In this document: one piece after another, positions 18,937-31,337 of the stretch
How positions within the stretch are numbered: position 1 is the first letter of the stretch
Layout of the letters: every line of letters begins with the position of its first letter
Origin: Segnochrobactrum spirostomi
Lineage (GTDB): Bacteria > Pseudomonadota > Alphaproteobacteria > Rhizobiales > Segnochrobactraceae
Length of the DNA: 64,000 bases
Direction: 5' to 3'
Assembly (NCBI RefSeq): GCF_009600605.1
Contig: NZ_VWNA01000001.1
Span: 1,832,001-1,896,000, forward strand
The notes under the pieces: generated by a model
Database searches by the model: none
Seen by the model: only the letters and a program-made list of their open reading frames with translations
Told to the model about the DNA's origin: nothing
Translations under genes and position numbers: made by a program

Positions 18937-19731
18937 TCAGCCGAACCGGCCGGTGATGTATTCTTCCGTCTTCTTCTGCGACGGAGCCGTGAAGATCTTG
19001 TCAGTCACATCGAACTCGATGAGTTCGCCGAGATACATGAAGGCGGTGTATTTCGAGACGCGGGCCGCCTGCTGCATGTTGTGGGTGACGATGGCGATCG
19101 TGTAATCGCTCTTCAGCTCGTCGATCAGTTCTTCGATCTTGCCGGTCGAGATCGGATCGAGGGCCGAGCACGGCTCGTCGAACAGGATGACATCGGGCTT
19201 CACCGCGACGGAGCGGGCGATGCAGAGGCGCTGCTGCTGGCCGCCGGACAGGCCCATACCGCTCTTGTGCAGCTTGTCCTTGACCTCTTCCCACAGCGCG
19301 GCGCGGCGCAGCGCATGCTCGATGCGGCCTTCGAGCTCGGACGCCGGCAGCTTCTCGTAGAGCCGGATGCCGAACGCGATGTTGTCGTAGATCGTCATCG
19401 GGAACGGCGTCGGCTTCTGGAACACCATGCCGATCTTGGCACGCAGCAGGTTGAGGTCCTGCCCGCTTTCCAGGATGTTCTTGCCGTCCAGCAGCACCTG
19501 ACCTTCGGCGCGCTGCTTCGGATAGAGCTCGTAGATGCGGTTGAGGATGCGCAGCAGGGTCGACTTGCCGCAACCCGACGGGCCGATGAAAGCGGTGACC
19601 GTCCGGTCGTAGAGCGGCAGGTTGATGTTCTTCAGCGCCTTGGAGTCGCCGTAGAAGAACGACAGATCCTTGATCGTGACCTTCTCGCGCAGCGTGGAGG
19701 CCTGGGTGGTGTCGATGGACGGGACGGTCAT
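18937..19731 (-). CDS. pstB: Phosphate ABC transporter ATPase PstB
   Basis: A 264-residue ATPase with Walker [10 protein letters not shown], signature [13 protein letters not shown], Walker [14 protein letters not shown] and switch [12 protein letters not shown], the full PstB set. It overlaps the pstA stop by 4 bases. Confidence 0.97.
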   Translation of the reverse strand: MTVPSIDTTQASTLREKVTIKDLSFFYGDSKALKNINLPLYDRTVTAFIGPSGCGKSTLLRILNRIYELYPKQRAEGQVLLDGKNILESGQDLNLLRAKIGMVFQKPTPFPMTIYDNIAFGIRLYEKLPASELEGRIEHALRRAALWEEVKDKLHKSGMGLSGGQQQRLCIARSVAVKPDVILFDEPCSALDPISTGKIEELIDELKSDYTIAIVTHNMQQAARVSKYTAFMYLGELIEFDVTDKIFTAPSQKKTEEYITGRFG

Positions 19732-20561
19732 CGGTCGGTCCTCGTATTGGCCAACGTGCGGGCGATGATGCTGAGGGCGAGCACCGCGAACGTGATGATC
19801 AGGGCACCCGTCCAGGCGAGACGCTGCCAGTCCTCGTAGGGGCTGAGCGCGAACTGGAAGATGACCTGCGGCAGGCTCGCCATCGGGGCGTTGAGATCGA
19901 CGCTCCAGAACTGGTTGCCGAGCGCGGTGAACAGGAGCGGTGCGGTCTCGCCGGCGATGCGGGCGATCGCGAGCAGGATGCCGGTGATGATGCCGGCCTT
20001 GGCCGCGCGGTAGGCGACCTTGGAAATCACGAACCAGCGCGGCGCGCCGAGCGCCGAGGCCGCCTCACGCAATTGGTTCGGCACCAGCAGGAGCATGTTC
20101 TCCGTGGTGCGCACGACGACCGGCACGACGATCACCGCGAGTGCCATGGCACCGGCGATGCCGGAGAAATGGCCCATCGGCACGACCATCAGCTCGTAGA
20201 TGAACAGGCCGACCACGATGGAGGGCGCCGAGAGCAGGATGTCGTTGATGAACCGCACGATCGTGGCGAGCCGGGTGTGGCGGCCATATTCGGCGAGGTA
20301 GGTGCCCGCGAGCATGCCGACCGGGGTGCCGACGAGCACACCGATCACCTGCATAAGCAGACCGCCGACGATCGCGTTGAGGAGGCCGCCCGCGCTGCCG
20401 GGCGGCGGCGTCATCTCGGTGAAGACTTCCAGGCTGAGGCCTGAGATGCCCTTGTAGAGGAGCCCGACCAGGATCAGCACGAGCCAGAGGATGCCGAAGA
20501 TGGCGGCGCCGAGCGAAAGCGCCATGAACAGGGCATTGCGGAATTTGCGGGTCGCGTACAT
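19728..20561 (-). CDS. pstA: Phosphate ABC transporter permease PstA
   Basis: A 277-residue inner-membrane permease with six hydrophobic segments. It has [21 protein letters not shown] and the coupling loop [17 protein letters not shown], both characteristic of PstA. It pairs with PstC encoded just upstream (13 bp). Confidence 0.96.
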   Translation of the reverse strand: MYATRKFRNALFMALSLGAAIFGILWLVLILVGLLYKGISGLSLEVFTEMTPPPGSAGGLLNAIVGGLLMQVIGVLVGTPVGMLAGTYLAEYGRHTRLATIVRFINDILLSAPSIVVGLFIYELMVVPMGHFSGIAGAMALAVIVVPVVVRTTENMLLLVPNQLREAASALGAPRWFVISKVAYRAAKAGIITGILLAIARIAGETAPLLFTALGNQFWSVDLNAPMASLPQVIFQFALSPYEDWQRLAWTGALIITFAVLALSIIARTLANTRTDR

Positions 20562-20574
20562 CCGTCGTTCTTCC

Positions 20575-21552
20575 TCAGCCGAGCCGCTTCTCGATCCGCA
20601 TCAGCATGTAGCGTGCCGCGGCGAGGACGATGAAGGTGATGACGAAGAGGATGAGGCCGAGCAGCAACAGGGACGAAGTGTAGACCGCGCCGTCGGCTTC
20701 GGTGAACTCGTTCGCGATGGTCGCGGAGATCGTGGTGCCCGGCGCGAGGATCGACGTCGAGATGCGATGGGCGTTGCCGATCACGAAGGTCACCGCCATG
20801 GTCTCGCCGAGGGCACGGCCGAGGGCGAGCATGATCCCGCCGATGACGCCGACCCGGGTGAACGGCAGCACCACCTGCTTGATCACTTCCCACGTCGTGC
20901 AGCCGAGCCCGTATGCCGATTCCTTGAGCATCGGCGGCACGGTGTCGAACACATCGCGGGTGATCGAGGAGATGAAGGGCAGCACCATGATGGCGAGGAT
21001 GAGCCCCGCCGTCAGCACGCCGATGCCGTAAGGCGGGCCGGCGAAGATGCTGGACAGGCCCGGGATGTCGCCGAAGGCGGCGATCAGCGCGGGCTGGACG
21101 TGCTCTTGAAGGAACGGGGCGAAGACGAAGAGGCCCCAGATGCCGTAGATGATCGAGGGGATGCCGGCGAGAAGCTCGATCGCGATGGCGATCGGGCGGC
21201 GCAGCGGCCGCGGGCAGAGCTCGGTCAGGAAGATCGCGATGCCGATGCCGACCGGAATGGCGATCACCATGGCGATGAGCGAGGTCACCACCGTGCCGTA
21301 GATCGGCGCCAGCGCGCCGAAATTCTCGGTGACGGGGTTCCACGATTGGGTCAGGAAGAAGCCGAGGCCGAGCGCGTTCAACGCCGGCAGCGAGCCTTGG
21401 ATGAGCGAGAAGATGACGCCGCCGAGGATGAGGAGGACGAGGACCGCCGACGCCCAGGTCATCCCCCTAAAGGCGTTGTCGGTGGCGGCGAAACGCCGGA
21501 GCGTTCCCTTCCGCACGGAAGTCTCGCTGTGGTCGAGTGCCATGTCCGCCAT
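20575..21552 (-). CDS. pstC: Phosphate ABC transporter permease PstC
   Basis: A 325-residue inner-membrane permease with about six hydrophobic segments, [19 protein letters not shown] and the coupling loop [23 protein letters not shown] 21552 follows AGGAAGG; an in-frame ATG at 21543 is possible. A 287-bp gap with a hairpin separates it from pstS. Confidence 0.95.
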   Translation of the reverse strand: MADMALDHSETSVRKGTLRRFAATDNAFRGMTWASAVLVLLILGGVIFSLIQGSLPALNALGLGFFLTQSWNPVTENFGALAPIYGTVVTSLIAMVIAIPVGIGIAIFLTELCPRPLRRPIAIAIELLAGIPSIIYGIWGLFVFAPFLQEHVQPALIAAFGDIPGLSSIFAGPPYGIGVLTAGLILAIMVLPFISSITRDVFDTVPPMLKESAYGLGCTTWEVIKQVVLPFTRVGVIGGIMLALGRALGETMAVTFVIGNAHRISTSILAPGTTISATIANEFTEADGAVYTSSLLLLGLILFVITFIVLAAARYMLMRIEKRLG

Positions 21553-21798
21553 GGATCTGCCGGCCTTCCTCTCGATTCCGCTCCGAACCGCTGCGGTCCG
21601 TTCCCCGGGATCAGGATATGGTCAAGCTGTCTGCTCGCAGCGATCGCAGCGGATCGGACGAGCCATGCCGAGATGATAGGGCGCCGCTATACCGCCGCAA
21701 ACCGCCCCCGAAAGATCGGAGACGCGACGGCAGCAAGGCGATCCCCGCGGCGGCCCGACCCGCGCCCGTGAGGCGCGGACGGATGCCGGAGTAACGCC

Positions 21799-21830
21799 GA
21801 AAGCGGCGGGCGCTGACGCCCGCCGCCTCC
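21799..21830 (-). terminator. Hairpin in the pstS-pstC gap
   Basis: Just past the pstS stop, GGCGGGCG, a TCAG loop and CGCCCGCC form a perfect 8-bp stem. Only CTTT follows. It probably stabilises or partly terminates the pstS message, which usually needs to be more abundant than that of the other pst genes. Nothing else is seen in 21553-21798. Confidence 0.5.
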
Positions 21831-21839
21831 GTCATTGGA

Positions 21840-22892
21840 TCACTGCCCGGCGTAGACCGGCTTGCCGTCGGCCTTGATCTCGTCCCAGGACGCCTCGACC
21901 AGCTTCACGACGCTGTCCGGAAGCGGAACGTAGGCGAGGTCTTCCGCCATCTTGTCGCCGTCGGCATAGGCCCAGGCGAAGAACTTCAGGGCCTCGGCAA
22001 CAGCCGCCGGATCCTTCGGGTTCTTGTGGATGAGGATGAAGGTGGCGGCCGAGATCGGCCACACGGTCTCGCCCGGCTCGTTGGTCAGGATGGCGTAGAA
22101 GCCCGGGGTCTTCGACCAGTCGACGGCCGCCGCGGCAGCCTGGAAGGCTTCGGCGGTCGGGGTGATCTTCTTGCCCGCCGCGTTGATCATGTTGAGATAG
22201 GTGATGTTGTTCTGCTTGGCGTAGGCGTACTCGACGTAGCCGATCGCGCCCTTGGTCTGGGTGACGTTGGCGGCAACGCCTTCGTTGCCCTTCGCGCCGA
22301 TGCCGACCGGCCACTCGAGCGAGGCATTGGCGCCGACGCCGGACTTCCAGGCTTCGCTAACCTGCGAGAGGTAGGTCGAGAACACGAAGGTGGTGCCCGA
22401 TCCGTCGGAGCGATGCACGACCGCGATGGCGGTCGCGGGCAGGCTGACGCCCGGGTTCAGCTTGGCGATCGCCGGGTCGTTCCAGGCCGTGATCTTGCCC
22501 TGGAAGATGTCGGCGAGGGTCTGGCCGTCGAGGGCGATTTCGCCGGCCTTGATGCCGTCGATGTTGACCACGGGAACCACGCCGCCGATGACGGTCGGGA
22601 ACTGGGCGAGACCGGCCGCTTCGAGGTCCGCCGGCTTCAGCGGGGCGTCGGAGGCGCCGAAGGTCACGGTGCCAGCCTTGATCTGCTTGATGCCGCCGCC
22701 GGAGCCGATCGACTGATAGTTCAGGCCGTTGCCCGTCTTCGCCTTATAGGCCTCGGCCCACTTCGCATAGATCGGGTAGGGGAAGGTCGCGCCGGCGCCG
22801 GAAATGTCGGCGGCCTGGGCGACGCCGGCGGCGACGAGCGCCACCGAGCCAGCGATCAGCGCGGCGAGCCGCGTCCGGTTGAAGAAGGTCAT
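21840..22892 (-). CDS. pstS: Phosphate ABC transporter periplasmic binding protein PstS
   Basis: A 350-residue exported protein with signal peptide LAALIAGSVALVAAGVAQAA. The mature protein begins ADISGAGATFPYPIYAKW, the classic PstS start, and has phosphate-site segments SIGSGGGIKQI and HRSDGSGTTFVFSTYL. ATG 22892 is preceded by GAGG. It is the first gene of pstSCAB-phoU and has a Pho box upstream. Confidence 0.97.
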   Translation of the reverse strand: MTFFNRTRLAALIAGSVALVAAGVAQAADISGAGATFPYPIYAKWAEAYKAKTGNGLNYQSIGSGGGIKQIKAGTVTFGASDAPLKPADLEAAGLAQFPTVIGGVVPVVNIDGIKAGEIALDGQTLADIFQGKITAWNDPAIAKLNPGVSLPATAIAVVHRSDGSGTTFVFSTYLSQVSEAWKSGVGANASLEWPVGIGAKGNEGVAANVTQTKGAIGYVEYAYAKQNNITYLNMINAAGKKITPTAEAFQAAAAAVDWSKTPGFYAILTNEPGETVWPISAATFILIHKNPKDPAAVAEALKFFAWAYADGDKMAEDLAYVPLPDSVVKLVEASWDEIKADGKPVYAGQ

Positions 22893-23006
22893 CTGAGCCT
22901 CGTGGATCGTTGCGGTCCCGCCATCAGGACCCATTGAACGAGAGCCGCGAACTCGCGCATGAGTTCGGGCGGATAATCGGCACGACACCCGCTCTAGGCT
23001 GCTTGG

Positions 23007-23024
23007 ATGACATTACGATGAAAG
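23007..23024 (-). promoter_or_regulatory. Pho box upstream of pstS
   Basis: On the minus strand, CTTTCATCGTAATGTCAT shows two 7-base direct repeats (CTTTCAT, ATGTCAT) separated by 4 bases, the layout of a PhoB site. It lies 115 bp before the pstS start. Binding is inferred from the motif. The rest of the 22893-23331 gap shows nothing else recognisable. Confidence 0.75.
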
Positions 23025-23331
23025 TCTGGGAGCGGCCGCGCAGGACGCCGCTTTCTCTTTTTATTTTCGCGGCTTAGAGATGAAGCGGCGAGGCGCGGCA
23101 GACGCGCTGCACGGCTGACCAATCGCGACATTTGACACCGGAGCGGGCCTCGCCGCGGGCGACGCCGGACGCACCGTTCACAACTCTTCGTTATCGCAAC
23201 GAAGGCCCCCGGACCCGAAGCAGCCGGCAGCTTCGCAAGCCACTCGATCCGGGACGGCTCCAGGATGGCCCGGCACATCACGACACGACCGTAACGGATA
23301 CAGCGGACTCTATACGGCGCGGGAGGGAATT

Positions 23332-23407
<76 letters not shown>

Positions 23408-23705
23408 ACGACCAGCCTCATGCGTTGAATGTGCCCGCTCGCTTTGGGATGGCGAACACCGCTGAGACGCCGCGGACATTAGGCGGAGCGCTTTTCGGAA
23501 TCAAGTGAAATACGCGCCGATGAAGGTCGGTCCGGGCACTCTCGACCCCTCGCATCAAGTATTTGATTTTAAATGATATTCAGCCCTCTCGATCCACCGA
23601 GGGTGGTGCGCCGGCGAAACGTCCCTGTGGATAGCGGGGGTGGAGCGGGCAAAAAAATACGACGGCCGCCTGCCCGCAAAGCACCCTATCGAGGGTGCGT
23701 GCCGA

Positions 23706-24077
23706 TCAGGCGGCGCGCTGTCCGCCCGGAGCCGCGAGCGCGGCCCGAGGGGGCTCGGCCACGCGGCCCGCGGCGACGGGGGCGTGGGTGCGCGCGAATT
23801 CCATCTCGGCGCGCAGGCGCTGCGCCTCGCGCCGGTGCAGCCGTGCCGCGCGGCGATGCTGGCCGCCGGCGAACCACATGGCGACGCCGCCGACGATCAC
23901 GCCGATCGCGAGCGCCGCGAACACCACCCAATAAACCGGCAGTTCGGCCTGGAGGCCGGAGGCGGTTGCGGCCCCGAATGGATCGAGGTGCAGGCTCATC
24001 GGCTGCCGGTTCGCCACCGCGAAGGCGATCAGAACGATCGCGACCGGAACGACGATGAGGATTTTCAGGATGCGCAT
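23706..24077 (-). CDS. LapA (DUF1049) family small membrane protein
   Basis: A 123-residue protein with two membrane segments (ILIVVPVAIVLIAFAVANR and VVFAALAIGVIVGGVAMWF) and a basic, Ala/Arg-rich cytoplasmic tail with likely coiled-coil character. This fits the LapA/YciS family, which helps lipopolysaccharide assembly in other proteobacteria. It follows ihfB by 66 bp, as in many Hyphomicrobiales. Confidence 0.8.
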   Translation of the reverse strand: MRILKILIVVPVAIVLIAFAVANRQPMSLHLDPFGAATASGLQAELPVYWVVFAALAIGVIVGGVAMWFAGGQHRRAARLHRREAQRLRAEMEFARTHAPVAAGRVAEPPRAALAAPGGQRAA

Positions 24078-24143
24078 GGGCCCTCGCCTCTCCGGCCGCG
24101 ACCCGCCACATAACGCGGAACCGCGGCCGCGATTGCGGATCGG

Positions 24144-24443
24144 CTATTCGTCGCCGTGGTCGACGCCGTCGTTCAGACGAAGCCGCATCTCCTTGCCGGT
24201 CTTGAAGAACGGCACATATTTCTCGTCGACATCGACCTGTTCGCCGGTGCGCGGATTGCGCCCGAGCCGCGCCGGCCGGTTCTTCACCGAGAAGGCTCCG
24301 AAGCCCCGGAGCTCCACCCGATCGCCCCGAGCCAGAGCGGCCACGATCTCGTCCAGGATCGCGTTGACGATGTTCTCGACGTCGCGCTGGTAGAGATGCG
24401 GGTTTCGTTCGGCAATTCGCTGCACGAGCTCCGACTTGATCAT
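24144..24443 (-). CDS. ihfB: Integration host factor subunit beta
   Basis: A 99-residue DNA-bending protein (HU/IHF family). It has [22 protein letters not shown]-type arm [12 protein letters not shown] and [13 protein letters not shown]. Its ATG overlaps the sppA stop (24440-24443), so it belongs to the sppA operon. Confidence 0.95.
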   Translation of the reverse strand: MIKSELVQRIAERNPHLYQRDVENIVNAILDEIVAALARGDRVELRGFGAFSVKNRPARLGRNPRTGEQVDVDEKYVPFFKTGKEMRLRLNDGVDHGDE

Positions 24444-25435
24444 GGCATCGCCCCAACTAGATCGCCGCGCTCGGACGGCCCAAGCTGCCAAAGGGAGGTG
24501 AGGCCGTCAAGGCGACGCGGGATCGCATCGCCGCCGATCTCTTCAGACAAAGCGCCCCAGAATCCGTGGCCGAGCGCCGCACCGAGATCGGAGCCGAGCG
24601 ACCACAGGCCGCGGTCGCGCTCGACCTTCCAGGTGCGCACCGGCAGCCCCGTCGGAACCTTCCGCGCGGTCTCGAGCCAGGCGATCGCCGCCCCCTCGCC
24701 GCCGAGCGCGTCCACGAGCTTCGCCTCGAGCGCCTGATGGCCGGTGAAGACGCGTCCATCGGCGAGCGTCCGGGCGACGTCGGGGGCGAGATGGCGGCGC
24801 TCCGCGACGATCGAGACGAACCAGTCGTAGGTGTCCTTGACGAGGCCCTCGAGCATCGCCTTGGCCTCGGGCGGCGGCGGCGCGAACGGGGTCGGCTCGG
24901 CCTTGAGCGGCGAGCTCTTCACGGAATCGACGCTGATGCCGATCTTGTCGAGCAGCTTGCTCGCCTCGCCATATTGGAAGAGCACGCCGATCGAGCCGGT
25001 GAGCGACGTGCGCCGCGCCACGATGTAATCGGTGGCGATCGCGGTCATGTAGGCCGCCGAGGCGCCGAGCGTGCCGATCACGGCGACCGTCGGCTTCTTG
25101 GCCGAGAGCGCGCGCAGGGCCTCATAGAGGTCCTCCCCGCCCGTAGTCGACCCGCCGGGGCTGTCGATCGCCACGATGACGCCGGCGACATTGGGGTCGC
25201 GGGCGATGCGGTCGATCATCCGGATGCGGTCGCGATCTTCGAGGATCATGCCGGTGACGGCGATGCGGGCGATCTGCGGCCCGTCGCGACCGATCAGATG
25301 GCGCCAGCCGCCGGAGGCGAGCGCTGCGACGGCGACCGCAAGCGCGACGAGCGCGACGATGCCGATCACCCGCCACGCCGACAGTGAGCGCCGAAGGCGC
25401 CGGCGATCGACGATGGTATCCGCGTCGAGGCTCAC
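24440..25435 (-). CDS. sppA: Signal peptide peptidase SppA, short (36 kDa) form
   Basis: A 331-residue inner-membrane serine protease that degrades cleaved signal peptides. One N-terminal membrane helix ([18 protein letters not shown]) precedes the catalytic domain. The motif [11 protein letters not shown] and nucleophile region [10 protein letters not shown] (Ser near residue 125) are clear, as is the general-base Lys region SVKSSPLK (near 177). I choose GTG 25435 because GGAGGG lies 6-7 bases before it; ATG 25456 is an in-frame alternative. The gene lies between rpsA and ihfB, the usual order. Confidence 0.92.
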   Translation of the reverse strand: MSLDADTIVDRRRLRRSLSAWRVIGIVALVALAVAVAALASGGWRHLIGRDGPQIARIAVTGMILEDRDRIRMIDRIARDPNVAGVIVAIDSPGGSTTGGEDLYEALRALSAKKPTVAVIGTLGASAAYMTAIATDYIVARRTSLTGSIGVLFQYGEASKLLDKIGISVDSVKSSPLKAEPTPFAPPPPEAKAMLEGLVKDTYDWFVSIVAERRHLAPDVARTLADGRVFTGHQALEAKLVDALGGEGAAIAWLETARKVPTGLPVRTWKVERDRGLWSLGSDLGAALGHGFWGALSEEIGGDAIPRRLDGLTSLWQLGPSERGDLVGAMP

Positions 25436-25621
25436 GGGTGGTCCCTCCGTTCGCATGATCGGGCGTCGGCCGCGGTGGGCCAACCCCTGATGGGTCGCCC
25501 GCGATGAAGCAGACGCATGCGGCGAAAGCAAGCCAGAAGCAAGGGGATACGCGCGATCGACCCGAACCGGGAGCGGAAGCCGGCCGACAGAGCGCGGCCG
25601 AAGGCGCCGCGCTCGACGGCC

Positions 25622-25660
25622 CAAAAAAGAAGGCCCGCCGATCGGCGGGCCTTCGAGAGC
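25622..25660 (-). terminator. Strong terminator after rpsA
   Basis: On the minus strand AAGGCCCGCCGATCGGCGGG followed by CCTT forms a 12-bp stem with essentially no loop beyond the central bases, then CTTTTTT. It lies about 40 bp past the rpsA stop and separates it from sppA. Confidence 0.9.
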
Positions 25661-25698
25661 GTGACGGAAGCGGCCGGACGAGCCGGCCGCGACCGGGA

Positions 25699-27402
25699 TC
25701 AGTCCTTGTCGCCGTCCTGGCGGGCGCGCAGAGCGGCGCCCAGGATGTCGCCGAGCGAGGCGCCGGCGTCGGCAGAGCCGTACTGAGCCACGGCCTCCTT
25801 CTCCTCGGCGATCTCGAGCGCCTTGATGGAGACCTGGACCTTGCGGGCGCGACGGTCGAACTGGAGGATGCGGGCATCCACCTTCTCGCCCGGGGCGAAC
25901 CGCTCCGGCCGCTGGTCGCCGCGCTCGCGCGCGAGGTCGGCACGGCGGATGAAGGAGGTGAGATCGGTCCCGATCAACTTCACCTCGAGACCGCCTTCCT
26001 TCACCTCGGTGACTTCGCAGGTGACGATCGCGCCCTTCTTCAGGTCGCCCGCTTCCGCGAACGGATCGCCGGCGAGCTGCTTGATGCCGAGCGAGATGCG
26101 CTCCTTCTCGACGTCGACGTCGAGAACCTGCGCCTTGACGACTTCGCCCTTGCGGAACTCCTCGATGACCTGCTCGCCCGGACGGTTCCAGTCGAGGTCG
26201 GAGAGGTGGACCATGCCGTCGACGTCGCCGTCGAGACCGAGGAACAGACCGAATTCGGTCTTGTTCTTGACCTCGCCTTCGACCACCGAGCCGATCGGGT
26301 ACTTCTCGACGAAGCTCTCCCACGGGTTCGACAGGGTCTGCTTGAGACCGAGCGAAATGCGGCGCTTCACCGAGTCGACCTCGAGGATCATCACTTCCAC
26401 TTCCTGCGAAGTGGAGACGATCTTGCCCGGGTGAACGTTCTTCTTGGTCCAGCTCATCTCGGAGACGTGGATGAGGCCTTCGATGCCCGGCTCCAGCTCG
26501 ACGAACGCACCGTAGTCGGTGATGTTCGTCACGCGGCCCTTGAAGCGCGCGTTGACCGGATACTTGGCCTCGATGCCCTCCCACGGATCGGCGAGGAGCT
26601 GCTTCATGCCGAGCGAGATGCGGTGCGTCTCGTGATTGACGCGGATGATCTGCACGCGGACGGTCTGGCCGATCGTGAGGATCTCGGACGGATGGTTGAC
26701 GCGGCGCCACGCCATATCGGTGACGTGCAGGAGGCCGTCGATGCCGCCGAGGTCGACGAACGCACCGTAATCGGTGATGTTCTTGACGACGCCCTCGATG
26801 ATCTGGCCTTCCTCGAGGCTCTGGACGAGCTCGGAGCGCTGCTCGGCGCGGGTCTCTTCGAGCACCACGCGGCGGGACACGACGATGTTGCCGCGCCGCT
26901 TGTCCATCTTGAGGATCTGGAACGGCTGCGCGTTGTGCATCAGCGGGCCGACGTCGCGCACCGGGCGGATGTCGACCTGGCTGCGCGGCAGGAAGGCCAC
27001 GGCGCCGTCGAGGTCGACGGTGAAGCCGCCCTTGACCTGATTGAAGATCTGGCCGTTGACCTTCTCGCCCTTGTTGAAGGCTTCCTCGAGACGGACCCAG
27101 CTCTCTTCGCGGCGGGCCTTCTCGCGCGACAGCACGGCTTCGCCGAGGGCGTTCTCGACGCGCTCGAGATAGACCTCGACTTCGTCGCCAACGTTGAGGG
27201 CGCCGTCGCGGGCGCGGGCGCCGAATTCCTTGAGGGCGACACGCCCTTCGACCTTCAGGCCGACGTCGATGACGGCGAGGTCCTTTTCGATCGCAACGAC
27301 GATTCCCTTAACAACGGAACCTTCGTGCATCTCGGCACGGCCGAGAGATTCGTCGAGCAGCGCAGCGAAATCTTCGCGCGACGGGGTTTGGAACGAGGCC
27401 AT
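25699..27402 (-). CDS. rpsA: 30S ribosomal protein S1
   Basis: A 567-residue mRNA-binding ribosomal protein with six S1 repeats. These include GIVVAIEKDLAVIDVGLKVEGR, KGGFTVDLDGAVAFLPRSQ, VKNITDYGAFVDLGGIDGLL, VTNITDYGAFVELEPGIEGL and KTEFGLFLGLDGDVDGMVH. AGGAG lies 7 bases before ATG 27402. Length and order (aroA-cmk-rpsA) are standard. Confidence 0.98.
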   Translation of the reverse strand: MASFQTPSREDFAALLDESLGRAEMHEGSVVKGIVVAIEKDLAVIDVGLKVEGRVALKEFGARARDGALNVGDEVEVYLERVENALGEAVLSREKARREESWVRLEEAFNKGEKVNGQIFNQVKGGFTVDLDGAVAFLPRSQVDIRPVRDVGPLMHNAQPFQILKMDKRRGNIVVSRRVVLEETRAEQRSELVQSLEEGQIIEGVVKNITDYGAFVDLGGIDGLLHVTDMAWRRVNHPSEILTIGQTVRVQIIRVNHETHRISLGMKQLLADPWEGIEAKYPVNARFKGRVTNITDYGAFVELEPGIEGLIHVSEMSWTKKNVHPGKIVSTSQEVEVMILEVDSVKRRISLGLKQTLSNPWESFVEKYPIGSVVEGEVKNKTEFGLFLGLDGDVDGMVHLSDLDWNRPGEQVIEEFRKGEVVKAQVLDVDVEKERISLGIKQLAGDPFAEAGDLKKGAIVTCEVTEVKEGGLEVKLIGTDLTSFIRRADLARERGDQRPERFAPGEKVDARILQFDRRARKVQVSIKALEIAEEKEAVAQYGSADAGASLGDILGAALRARQDGDKD

Positions 27403-27776
27403 TCAGACTCCTGAGCGTGCCGGCGGTTCGAGTTCATCGGACCGATCGTCGAACCCGGGCCCTCACGGGCCGCCGTCCTCGACGGGACGGGCCGGCACAA
27501 GCGGGCTCTTCGATCGGGGGTGTCGCGGGCATGGCCGACGCAAACCGGCCGCCACCCTTCGCGTGCCGCGCCGCCCGTCCTTCTGCGAAACGCCGAAAGG
27601 GGGCGCGCTTGAGGCCGCCCCTTCGTTCGCTTCGCGGACCCGATCGGCAGCCGCGCCAGCTTTGACGCGGTTTACATAACGATCAGGCGGCCGTGGGACA
27701 AGCCGAAACGGCAGAACAGAGCCAATTCTCGCGCTTCACGCTTTCGTTCTGCGTGGTGCCGCGCGTCTCGGCGTGC
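27403..27776. other. Intergenic leader between cmk and rpsA
   Basis: No gene is seen. A weak GC hairpin followed by CTTTC lies near 27595-27622 on the minus strand and could end cmk. The 190 bases before rpsA may be its leader, where S1 autoregulation would be expected, but I see no decisive structure. Confidence 0.35.
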
Positions 27777-29857
<2,081 letters not shown>

Positions 29858-29978
29858 CTAACGACAGAAGCCGCTTGAACCGCGGCCGCATCCGGTGCAT
29901 TCGGGCTTTGACAGCCCTGCGATGCTTCTGTATGGGAGCGCCGCTCATTTCCAACGCCTACCGAAACGAGGCCCGACC

Positions 29979-30365
29979 GTGGCAAAACCGGAACTCGGTA
30001 CCAAACGGCACTGCCCGAACTGCGGGACCCGTTATTACGACCTGAACCGCGACCCCATCCTCTGCCCGAAGTGCGGCACCGTGTTTGAGGCGAGCGCCGC
30101 CACCATGCGTGAGCGCGCCGCCAAGCTCGCGGCGGTCGCCGAGGACGAGGCCGAGATCGAGGAGGAGATCAGCGGCGTCGAGCTCGTTCCGCTCGAGGAA
30201 GCCGATGGCGACGCCGCGGAAGGCGAGGATGTGCCGGACGATCTCGACGACGGCGCGATCGAGCCGCTCGGCGAGGACGACGACACCTTCCTTGAGGAGG
30301 AGGACGAGGGCGACGACGACGTGACCGACATCATCGGCGACGTCGACGAGGAAGAGGAGCGCTGA
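29979..30365 (+). CDS. FYDLN-type zinc-ribbon acidic protein (TIGR02300 family)
   Basis: A 128-residue protein with a short N-terminal zinc ribbon (CPNCGTRYYDLNRDPILCPKCG) and a long, extremely acidic Asp/Glu tail. This is the FYDLN acid family, widespread beside aroA in Hyphomicrobiales and of unknown role. The start is GTG 29979 (VAKPELGTK), with GAGG about 8 bases upstream. Confidence 0.88.
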   Translation: MAKPELGTKRHCPNCGTRYYDLNRDPILCPKCGTVFEASAATMRERAAKLAAVAEDEAEIEEEISGVELVPLEEADGDAAEGEDVPDDLDDGAIEPLGEDDDTFLEEEDEGDDDVTDIIGDVDEEEER

Positions 30366-30397
30366 GCGCTTCTCGAAACTCACCCCCGAAGATTCCG

Positions 30398-30430
30398 ATC
30401 GCCCGGCCTCGCGCCGGGCGATTTCGTTTC
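30398..30430 (+). terminator. Terminator after the zinc-ribbon gene
   Basis: ATCGCCCGGC, loop CTCGC, GCCGGGCGAT forms a perfect 10-bp stem followed by TTCGTTTCG. It lies about 33 bp past the stop and also faces the convergent luxR-type gene. Confidence 0.75.
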
Positions 30431-30479
30431 GACGCGAGGACTCCGGGACACCGCCGCCCGCCCCCGCTCACCGCTCCAC

Positions 30480-31265
30480 TCACGGATCGATGAGGCGCAG
30501 ATAGATCGCCTTGGCGACTGCGTGGGTCTTGTTGTTGGCGTTGAGCTTCTGCAGGCACGCCCGCATGTGGGTGCCGATGGTGTCGAGCGCGATGCCGAGG
30601 ATTTCGGCCGTGTCCTGGGCGGTCTTGCCGCGTGCCGCCCAGGCGAGCACGTCGCGCTCGCGATCGGTGAGACGGACGAGATCGGGCGTTTCGTCGTCGA
30701 GGTGGATCCGCTTGCCCTGCCCCTGCTGCACCGAGGCGAGGTCGACGATCCGTTGCGCCCAATACAGCATGACCATATGCAACCAATGACTATTGTCCCG
30801 CACGGTGCGGCGGAACTCTGAAACTTGCCCGGTCCAGAAGAAGGTGCATGCGCTCGAATAGGGCCGGCCGAGCCGATCGACATAATGGAAGGGCACGACG
30901 AGGCCCTCGCGGTAGCCGTGATCGCGCGCCGCCATCATCGTCCGGATCGCCCCCGGATAGCGCCGCCCGAGCCGCGGCGGCAGCGGCACCGCCCCCCAGG
31001 TGAACGGCGCGTTCGACCGGCGCCAGACCGGGATCACGGGATCGACGTCGACGAAACCCTCGCTTCGATAATCGCGGTCGAAGCCCGGCGCGATCGTATT
31101 GAGCACCAGAGGCGTGACGTCGCCGGGGCGGCCGTCGATGAACGAAAAGGCGCTGAAGCCCGTCGCCTCCGCAATGTTTTGCAAGATCCGTTTGAGCTCG
31201 CCGATGGTGGCGGCCCGTTCGATCGACGAGAGAACCTCTTCAAGCGCCGCCGCCGCACCAAACAT
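30480..31265 (-). CDS. LuxR-family quorum-sensing regulator (autoinducer-binding plus HTH)
   Basis: A 261-residue transcription factor. The N-terminal autoinducer-binding domain shows the family residues around YRSEGFVDVDPV (Tyr, Asp-Pro) and NAPFTWGAV (Trp). The C-terminal LuxR helix-turn-helix is LTDRERDVLAWAARGKTAQD followed by TAEILGIALDTIGTHM. It is divergent from the autoinducer synthase with only 72 bp between starts, so the two probably share control. ATG 31265 has GGAA upstream; GTG three bases earlier is an alternative. The ligand should be an acyl-homoserine lactone, chain unknown. Confidence 0.88.
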   Translation of the reverse strand: MFGAAAALEEVLSSIERAATIGELKRILQNIAEATGFSAFSFIDGRPGDVTPLVLNTIAPGFDRDYRSEGFVDVDPVIPVWRRSNAPFTWGAVPLPPRLGRRYPGAIRTMMAARDHGYREGLVVPFHYVDRLGRPYSSACTFFWTGQVSEFRRTVRDNSHWLHMVMLYWAQRIVDLASVQQGQGKRIHLDDETPDLVRLTDRERDVLAWAARGKTAQDTAEILGIALDTIGTHMRACLQKLNANNKTHAVAKAIYLRLIDP

Positions 31266-31293
31266 CACGATTTCCAGTGATACCGCCCCCCTA

Positions 31294-31312
31294 CGATAAC
31301 CATCAATTGTCG
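31294..31312. promoter_or_regulatory. Candidate lux-box-like dyad between luxR and luxI
   Basis: CGATAACCATCAATTGTCG has six-base arms (CGATAA and TTGTCG) matching at five positions around a 7-base centre. It lies 26 bp before the synthase ATG and 29 bp from the regulator start. It does not match the known rhizobial tra-box. Function is only inferred from position. Confidence 0.35.
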
Positions 31313-31337
31313 CGACATGGCAACGGGGGCGAGGGCC

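Noticed and set aside
23408-23705. Possible trp gene or small RNA between tRNA-Ala and lapA
   Set aside because: Frames are short, Arg-rich and lack ribosome sites; nothing recognisable.
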